This document shows positions 37,346 to 41,212 of a stretch of DNA of 41,212 nucleotides, one piece after another (the first letter of the stretch is position 1; each line of letters starts with the position of its first letter). Source of the DNA: a virus; the IMG/VR virus record IMGVR_UViG_3300042294_002782, positions 1-41,212 of that record. One strand, written 5' to 3'. Below the pieces are notes generated by a model, which saw nothing but the letters and a program-made list of their open reading frames with translations, was not told the origin of the DNA and searched no databases. The position numbers were made by a program, and so were the translations under genes.

Positions 37346-37789
37346 TCACGGCACCTCATCCGCTATTGCCTTGAGAGCGGCGATGAGAATGGCGAGGGGT
37401 GCTGTTGGCGCGCGTGACGTTTCGGGCGGGCCCACTTGCGTGCGCGGAAAGACCGCCGCCGTGAATGTGTCTCGCGTCTCAGGATTCGGCCCCGCCGTGC
37501 AGTAAACGCTCCACCACCACCCCGGCAGCACGCGCTCAACAAGCGCTAGGGCGGCGTCGAGAGAGGCGGTGTAGTTCGCTGGCGTGTATGAACGAACAAG
37601 TCCAGCAGCGCTCCAGCACTCCACTTGCCAATCATCGTGATGCGGACGGCGCGGCGGGCAAGCGCCGAGCTTGAAAGCTTTAGGCGGGTCGGGGATGTCG
37701 TAAAGTGCAGCGCATAGGCGCGCATCAATCTCACGATCCGGCCCTTCGGCTTTCTCCAGCCGTTCGATCAGCGCCTGCACCTCCATCAC
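37346..37789 (-). CDS. Hypothetical phage protein at the end of the leftward operon (147 aa)
   Basis: N-terminal helix VQALIERLEKAEGPDREIDA, then a middle with a tryptophan-rich region (DDWQVECW, LPGWWWSVYC) and the recurring block YTASLDAALALVERVLPGWW, which I associate with small proteins of prophages in Alphaproteobacteria. The end is a hydrophobic helix (PLAILIAALKAIADE). Last gene of the leftward operon, between the integrase and attP. No known function. Confidence 0.7.
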   Translation of the reverse strand: MMEVQALIERLEKAEGPDREIDARLCAALYDIPDPPKAFKLGACPPRRPHHDDWQVECWSAAGLVRSYTPANYTASLDAALALVERVLPGWWWSVYCTAGPNPETRDTFTAAVFPRTQVGPPETSRAPTAPLAILIAALKAIADEVP

Positions 37790-37820
37790 ACCCTCCTAAA
37801 CCGCTTCAACAGCGCGTCCG

Positions 37821-38882
37821 TCACAGCGCTTCCTCGTTGACATAAATCGCAGACATCGCCTCAGCGTCGCCCTCAGACCAGCCAAGCACTTGCGCGATGC
37901 GGCGGCTCGATGCGCCCTGTTGCGCCAGATGCGTTGCAGCCGAGCGCCGAAGCCCATGCAGGCGACCGGAAACCCCCAGCCGCTTCAACTCGATGTTAAC
38001 CGCGTGCGCCATGCCGTCCACGCTCCACGCGCCGCCATGCGCGTTGCGCAGGATCGGGCCTTCGCGTTGCGGGCCAATCTCTTGCAGCACAGCACGGAGA
38101 GGGCGCGTCAGCGGGATCACGATGCGGCGGCCGGCGCGTTCGCCCTTGGACGTGACAAGCCGGATGACGCCCGCCTGCCAGTCCACGTTTGTCCACGCAA
38201 CACGGCACAGATCGGCGCGGCGTAAGCCGGTGTTGAGCGCCACGAGCAGGATGCGGCGGACGCCGGGGCGGGCCTTGGTCAGGCGCTCCAGATCCAGCAG
38301 CGACCACGCATCTTGCGGCGGGGCCTTGTAGGCGTTCTTAAAGTCCTTGGTGGGCTCGAACCCTGACGGCAGGCGCGTCTCCCGTGGCCGCTCTGGCGCA
38401 CGGCCCCAGGCTGCGACAGACGACAGCGCCGACTTCGCATGATCACGCGCCCGCTTGCCGTGGGCCGCTTCCATGTCGCGCAGCCATTCGCTAACCGCGT
38501 CCATCGTGACTTCAGCCGCAGAGCATGAGCCGAAGCGATCGCGCACGCGGTCAAGCCAAACGCGCTTCGTCTTGCGGGTCATGGGCTTAAGCGCCGCGTA
38601 ATCGGTGCTTGAAACGTAATCCACGATAACTCGCCCGAACTGTCCTATAGCGGGGCGCTTATCCTTGGCGCTGGCCCATGCGCGTGCGAGCGCTATCACA
38701 GCCTCGTCCGTGGCTTCCTTGGCCTCAGCCTCAGCGCGGGTCGCGCCGTCATAGACCGCGATCCGCGGCCCGCCGCGCCAGGCATACCAATAGATCGCCC
38801 AGCGCCCGCCGGCGCGTTCGTGGGCTTGCCTATGGGCGCCGCGCATGACGCCTCCCGATCCGTTCCTTAAGCGCTTGGACAT
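37821..38882 (-). CDS. int: Tyrosine site-specific integrase (353 aa)
   Basis: Integrates the phage at the host attachment site and, with a helper, excises it. N-terminal arm-binding region with AWRGGPRIAVYDGATRAEAE (35-54), core-binding domain (about 80-165), catalytic domain with R221 in NTGLRRADL, K246 in TSKGER, H309 and R312 in HGLRRS, W335 in the usual His/Trp position (VLGW), and nucleophile Y347. All catalytic positions are present. The 3' end points to the tRNA-Ser half at 37153. It overlaps the end of the upstream gene by 53 nt. Confidence 0.92.
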   Translation of the reverse strand: MSKRLRNGSGGVMRGAHRQAHERAGGRWAIYWYAWRGGPRIAVYDGATRAEAEAKEATDEAVIALARAWASAKDKRPAIGQFGRVIVDYVSSTDYAALKPMTRKTKRVWLDRVRDRFGSCSAAEVTMDAVSEWLRDMEAAHGKRARDHAKSALSSVAAWGRAPERPRETRLPSGFEPTKDFKNAYKAPPQDAWSLLDLERLTKARPGVRRILLVALNTGLRRADLCRVAWTNVDWQAGVIRLVTSKGERAGRRIVIPLTRPLRAVLQEIGPQREGPILRNAHGGAWSVDGMAHAVNIELKRLGVSGRLHGLRRSAATHLAQQGASSRRIAQVLGWSEGDAEAMSAIYVNEEAL

Positions 38883-39060
38883 CGACTGCCTCCCTAACGG
38901 GTGCAGCGGGCGCCGATTCCGGGCTGAGTGTCACGTCCACGCAGGGAACGCCTTGATGGAACGAGACTTTATAGCCCGCGACCGGCAGGCCCATCTTGCG
39001 GGCGGGCTCCAGCGCTGCCTTGACGGCGCGCATGATGGTGGCCTGGGACCACTCAGCCAC
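38830..39060 (-). CDS. Small DNA-binding-like protein, possible excisionase-position gene (76 aa)
   Basis: I use GTG 39060 because the resulting start (AEWSQATIMRAVKAALEPAR) matches the usual beginning of this kind of small phage protein, SxxTxxRxxKAA; a TTG at 39075 is an alternative. The first half is a helix followed by GLPVAGYKVSFHQGVPCVDV, a beta-hairpin; the end is a basic helix. It sits just upstream of int, where excisionases lie, but I see no clear winged-helix or MerR-like motif. Confidence 0.6.
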   Translation of the reverse strand: MAEWSQATIMRAVKAALEPARKMGLPVAGYKVSFHQGVPCVDVTLSPESAPAAPVREAVDVQALKERIGRRHARRP

Positions 39061-39469
39061 GGCGCATCTTCTCAAGGCTAATCGGCGCCTTGTCGCTGAA
39101 CACCACGCCTTTCTCTGCGCCGAACGCCAGCGCCAGCTCGATCATGTCGCTCATCTCAGGGATTGTCATATCGCGCGTGCGCAGACCCACCGGCACGAAC
39201 GAGCCCGGATCAATGCCCGGAACCACGCGCACCTTTTGCAGCGACGCTGCGAACACGCGTTTCCAATCTTCGACGCAGAGCTTTTGGCCGTACCAGACGA
39301 CTTGCTCAGCAATCTCGTCAAGCAGGGCGTGCAGCTTGGCGTTCTGCTCCAGCGAACGCGTCGGCGGCTTGATCTCCACGACATAGCCCATCGGCGCGCT
39401 CTGGACGTGCTGCACGGCCATTGCGCGGGCTGTGGCGTGTTGGAGCCTGTAGAGGGCGCGGTCAGTCAT
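39053..39469 (-). CDS. ninB: NinB-family recombination protein (138 aa)
   Basis: NinB (Orf in lambda) binds single-stranded DNA and stimulates RecA loading, replacing RecFOR functions. The signature is clear: RSLEQNAKLHALLDEIAEQV (38-57), then LCVEDWKRVFAASLQK, RVVPGIDPGSFVPVGLRTRD and EMSDMIELALAFGAEKGVVF. Length is close to the family's usual 140 or so residues. Overlaps its upstream neighbour by ATGA. With the RecT-like protein it makes up the phage recombination set. Confidence 0.9.
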   Translation of the reverse strand: MTDRALYRLQHATARAMAVQHVQSAPMGYVVEIKPPTRSLEQNAKLHALLDEIAEQVVWYGQKLCVEDWKRVFAASLQKVRVVPGIDPGSFVPVGLRTRDMTIPEMSDMIELALAFGAEKGVVFSDKAPISLEKMRRG

Positions 39470-39780
39470 TGGTTTTTCCAGATACGGAATGCCTCTGAAT
39501 CGCGTGCGTGCGCCCGGAGGCGACCTTCAACCCATGGGTGACGATCAGCCACCTTCATGATAAATACGCTCAAATAGCCGGAGACTTCCTCCTCCGGAAT
39601 GTTGGTAAACAGAATTCCAAAAACGTCGCCAAGCGTCTCAACTGCGGTCAAGGCTGACATTGCGCCTGCGTGTTCGTTTGAAGGACAGGCGACGGAGAGC
39701 ACATTCAAGATGGCGAGCGTAGCGTCGCTGCACTCTGTGTCAGCGTCCACAATGACTTCGCTTGTTTTATCGCTCATCAC
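39466..39780 (-). CDS. Hypothetical protein between recT-like and ninB (104 aa)
   Basis: ATGA overlaps on both sides. Acidic start (DKTSEVIVDADTECSDATLA), hydrophobic helix (MSALTAVETLGDVFGILFTN), then FIMKVADRHPWVEGRLRAHA. Soluble, small, alpha/beta. It could be an accessory of the recombination set. No family recognised. Confidence 0.65.
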   Translation of the reverse strand: MMSDKTSEVIVDADTECSDATLAILNVLSVACPSNEHAGAMSALTAVETLGDVFGILFTNIPEEEVSGYLSVFIMKVADRHPWVEGRLRAHARDSEAFRIWKNQ

Positions 39781-40553
39781 GGCCTCCCAGCGCCCATCAA
39801 AGCTTCTTGCTTCTTCTCGTACTCCTCATGCGCTTGCTCGGGCCATTGGCCGGGCATCTCATCCACGGCCCTCTGCGTGGACGCAGACGACCACCAGCGC
39901 TCTAGCTCGTCCAAGTCCTCGAACGAACGCAGCTTCTCGACAAAGCGCGGCCACACGTCGGCTTTCTTCGCTTGGCTCGCATTGACGGGGGGCTGCTGGC
40001 GGGGTGGGGATTGCGGGTCAGGCTCCCCGCCAGCAGCTTCCGGGTGGGAGACGGCGCCCGGAATTGTCTCAACTTCGGTTTCATCAAGCAGGCCAAGCCC
40101 GCAGATGGAGAGCGTCGCGCGGCGCTTGGCCTTCGTGGACGCTTTCATGATCGCATTGGCGCGCGCTTCGCCTTTCAACCCGCCGATATTGACGGAGCCG
40201 ATGTCCATGTCTTCGCGGCCATGCTTGTCGCGCACCTTGACGGTGACGCTGTAGAGGCCTTCGCGCTCCTCCTGATCCATGTCCACGACGCTGACTTGAT
40301 GCAGCGCGCGCAGTTGGTCGGTGCAGGACTTGCGCGCGTACAAGACAAGCTTGCCGTTCAGCGTCAGGTACTCAAACGGCTGCGTCAGCGGGTTAAGGCC
40401 GGTGACGTGGCAGAGGCGCAAGTAGTACTGGTTGCGCTGCTCTGCGTTGAGTGATTTGAGATCGCCGCGAATGAGCACGTCTTCGATGACATCGCCTGCC
40501 GGTTGGAGCGCGGCGACTTCGCGCGATTGGCGTTTTTCTGCGAGGGTGGTCAT
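39777..40553 (-). CDS. recT-like: RecT/Bet-like single-strand annealing protein (258 aa)
   Basis: Phage annealase. HVTGLNPLTQPFEYLTLNGK (49-68) corresponds to the GLNPLTxxIY start of Redbeta/RecT-type proteins; GLKGEARANAIMKASTKAKR and RATLSICGLGLLDETEVE (about 124-160) match the AxTKAxRRxL motif followed by the end of the core. The C-terminal 90 residues are a Pro/Gln-rich linker and an acidic helical domain (FEDLDELERWWSSA), probably binding host SSB or RecA partner proteins. No partner 5'-3' exonuclease lies beside it. Confidence 0.7.
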   Translation of the reverse strand: MTTLAEKRQSREVAALQPAGDVIEDVLIRGDLKSLNAEQRNQYYLRLCHVTGLNPLTQPFEYLTLNGKLVLYARKSCTDQLRALHQVSVVDMDQEEREGLYSVTVKVRDKHGREDMDIGSVNIGGLKGEARANAIMKASTKAKRRATLSICGLGLLDETEVETIPGAVSHPEAAGGEPDPQSPPRQQPPVNASQAKKADVWPRFVEKLRSFEDLDELERWWSSASTQRAVDEMPGQWPEQAHEEYEKKQEALMGAGRP

Positions 40554-40732
40554 TGGTCGTCTACTTCCTTCTCAGCAGGCTCATCCTTCGCGCGCTCGCG
40601 CGCTTCATCGACACGGCGCCAGTAGTCGTCGTCGTTCGGGAATAGGCGAGGGCTTCCGTCAATCAGATGGCCCCGGCCTGCGTCGCGGATGTCTTGGCGT
40701 TCGCGCTCGGACAGATAGTCGGTGGTTCTCAT
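40550..40732 (-). CDS. Hypothetical acidic protein (60 aa)
   Basis: ATGA overlaps on both sides. Very charged (LSERERQDIRDAGRGHLIDG, then DDDYWRRVDEARERAKDEPA). Helical and acidic toward the end. Its place right before the annealing protein gene suggests an early role. No family recognised. Confidence 0.6.
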   Translation of the reverse strand: MRTTDYLSERERQDIRDAGRGHLIDGSPRLFPNDDDYWRRVDEARERAKDEPAEKEVDDQ

Positions 40733-41058
40733 TGCGCGTCCACCGCTTCACGTGCCGACACTGACAGCGCGTCCATAGCGACTTCACGCACCATGCTGGC
40801 GTAGCGCGCCGACGCTTCCAGCGCAGAGCGGCGCGGTAGGTCGATCATCACATGGCGCCCGACGCTGTGGTCGAACGCGGCGACGCGGTTGGAGCGATCG
40901 AGCAGCCCGTCAGCCGCCCATTGCAGGAACATCTCTTCGGCCTGCGCCATGAGGGCCTGCACGTCGTTTGCGATGCGCGCTGCTGTCTCGCGCGCTTCGA
41001 TATGCCAGTTGACGTCATCCAGCGCGGCGGCGGCTTGTTTCTCGGCTTGGAGGCTCAT
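40729..41058 (-). CDS. Phage early protein, duplicated family, full copy (109 aa)
   Basis: Complete copy of the protein cut at position 1. Helical throughout: AARIANDVQALMAQAEEMFL (residues 25-44), LQWAADGLLDRSNRVAAFDH, then HVMIDLPRRSALEASARYAS and a final helix. The last 32 or so residues differ from the other copy (from 41212 to 41153 in the circular map), so only the middle has been kept identical. Coupled by ATGA to the 33-residue gene before it and the 60-residue gene after it. Confidence 0.75.
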   Translation of the reverse strand: MSLQAEKQAAAALDDVNWHIEARETAARIANDVQALMAQAEEMFLQWAADGLLDRSNRVAAFDHSVGRHVMIDLPRRSALEASARYASMVREVAMDALSVSAREAVDAQ

Positions 41059-41156
41059 TGCGCGCGCTCCTTCTTCGGAGCTGGCTGCGGCGGGGTTTGC
41101 GGCTGCGGCTTGGCCTTGGCCAGCACGGCGCCGAAGTGTGATGCGATGGGCTTCAT
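40838..41156. repeat. Diverged direct repeat, copy 2 (two-gene unit)
   Basis: Counterpart of 1-322. Bases 40833-40837 before it, GCGGT, also match the last four window bases (GCGG) plus one missing T, which is how the two window ends are recognised as adjacent. The strongest identity is over 40838-40980. Confidence 0.85.
41055..41156 (-). CDS. Small proline/lysine-rich early protein, second copy (33 aa)
   Basis: Paralog of the 32-residue product at 224-322: KPIASHFGAVLAKAKPQPQ, then TPPQPAPKKERAQ, with a two-residue insertion. ATG 41154-41156 overlaps the stop of the upstream partial gene (ATGA), and its own TGA overlaps the next ATG. Unlike copy 1 it lacks the 5' hairpin, since here the gene is internal to the operon. 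Confidence 0.6.
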   Translation of the reverse strand: MKPIASHFGAVLAKAKPQPQTPPQPAPKKERAQ

Positions 41157-41212
41157 TGCGCAGCCTCCGCCCAGAGTGCGAAGGCTGCGTCGATCTTAGC
41201 GCGCTGGTGCGG
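41153..41212 (-). CDS. 3' end of a gene cut by the window edge
   Basis: Nineteen codons and a TGA (41153-41155): PHQRAKIDAAFALWAEAAQ. In the circular map, with one base supplied at the junction, it is the end of the gene that starts at 227: codons ATC-GAC-CT(A) at the left edge continue as CCG, giving I-D-L-P, the same four residues as the paralog at 40837-40848. Confidence 0.7.
   Translation of the reverse strand, partial: PHQRAKIDAAFALWAEAAQ

Noticed and set aside
37254-37505. 83-codon forward frame right of the attachment site
   Set aside because: No ribosome site and opposite to the end of the reverse-strand 147-residue gene.
1-41212. Terminal direct repeats of virion DNA
   Set aside because: The end sequences are diverged paralogous genes rather than identical repeats, and reading frames show that the ends are contiguous.
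1-41212. Insertion sequences or transposons
   Set aside because: No transposase-like frame and no flanking inverted repeats with target duplications were seen.

Overview
The window reads as one essentially complete temperate bacteriophage genome of about 41.2 kb, shown as a linear cut of a circular map. No bacterial core genes are present. The host is probably a GC-rich alphaproteobacterium: the phage encodes a GcrA-family cell-cycle regulator (a family of Alphaproteobacteria), an orphan OmpR-type winged-helix protein, and carries the 5' half of a tRNA-Ser(UGA) gene beside its integrase. The virion set (P22-type portal, SU10-like capsid protein, gp4/gp10-like tail machine proteins, large ejection proteins, no tape measure or sheath) points to a short-tailed podovirus-like particle.

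The two window ends belong together. The reverse-strand gene cut at position 1 and the one cut at 41212 join into a single frame if one base is supplied, and the neighbouring paralog shows which base: GCGG-T-AGGTCGATC at 40833-40846. The map is then lambda-like. A leftward early operon runs from PL (about 345-374) through 322-1, across the junction, and on to 37346: two copies of a small two-gene unit, a RecT/Bet-like annealing protein, NinB, a small protein, a tyrosine integrase, one unknown gene and the attachment site. The repressor gene (389-727) sits between a left operator pair (347-387) and a right triple operator array (728-790, period 24 bp) that controls a Cro-like gene.

The rightward early region (799-6601) holds the Cro-like protein, small membrane proteins, an HNH nuclease, the GcrA homolog, a winged-helix replication initiator with iterons inside its gene (candidate origin 2853-3020), a candidate helicase loader, a VRR-NUC nuclease and the orphan winged-helix protein. 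Packaging and head genes follow (6625-16156): small and large terminase, portal, scaffold, major capsid protein. A three-gene glycan cassette (TPR-glycosyltransferase, sugar acetyltransferase, second glycosyltransferase; 16153-18754) interrupts the virion genes. Tail-machine genes (18745-23312) are interrupted by a second insertion, a reverse-strand membrane protein and lipoprotein divergent from a ribbon-helix-helix regulator with two 18-bp operators (19886-21076).

From 23312 to 29521 lie the probable ejection proteins, several sharing an N-terminal MGLLxRLG-type motif. A strong terminator (29546-29573) precedes fiber, spike and lysis genes (29587-37059), including an Rz/Rz1 spanin pair, several tiny membrane proteins and a 531-residue membrane protein. 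I recognise no endolysin. Nearly all genes overlap their neighbours by ATGA, GTGA or TAATG junctions, so translation is probably coupled over long stretches.
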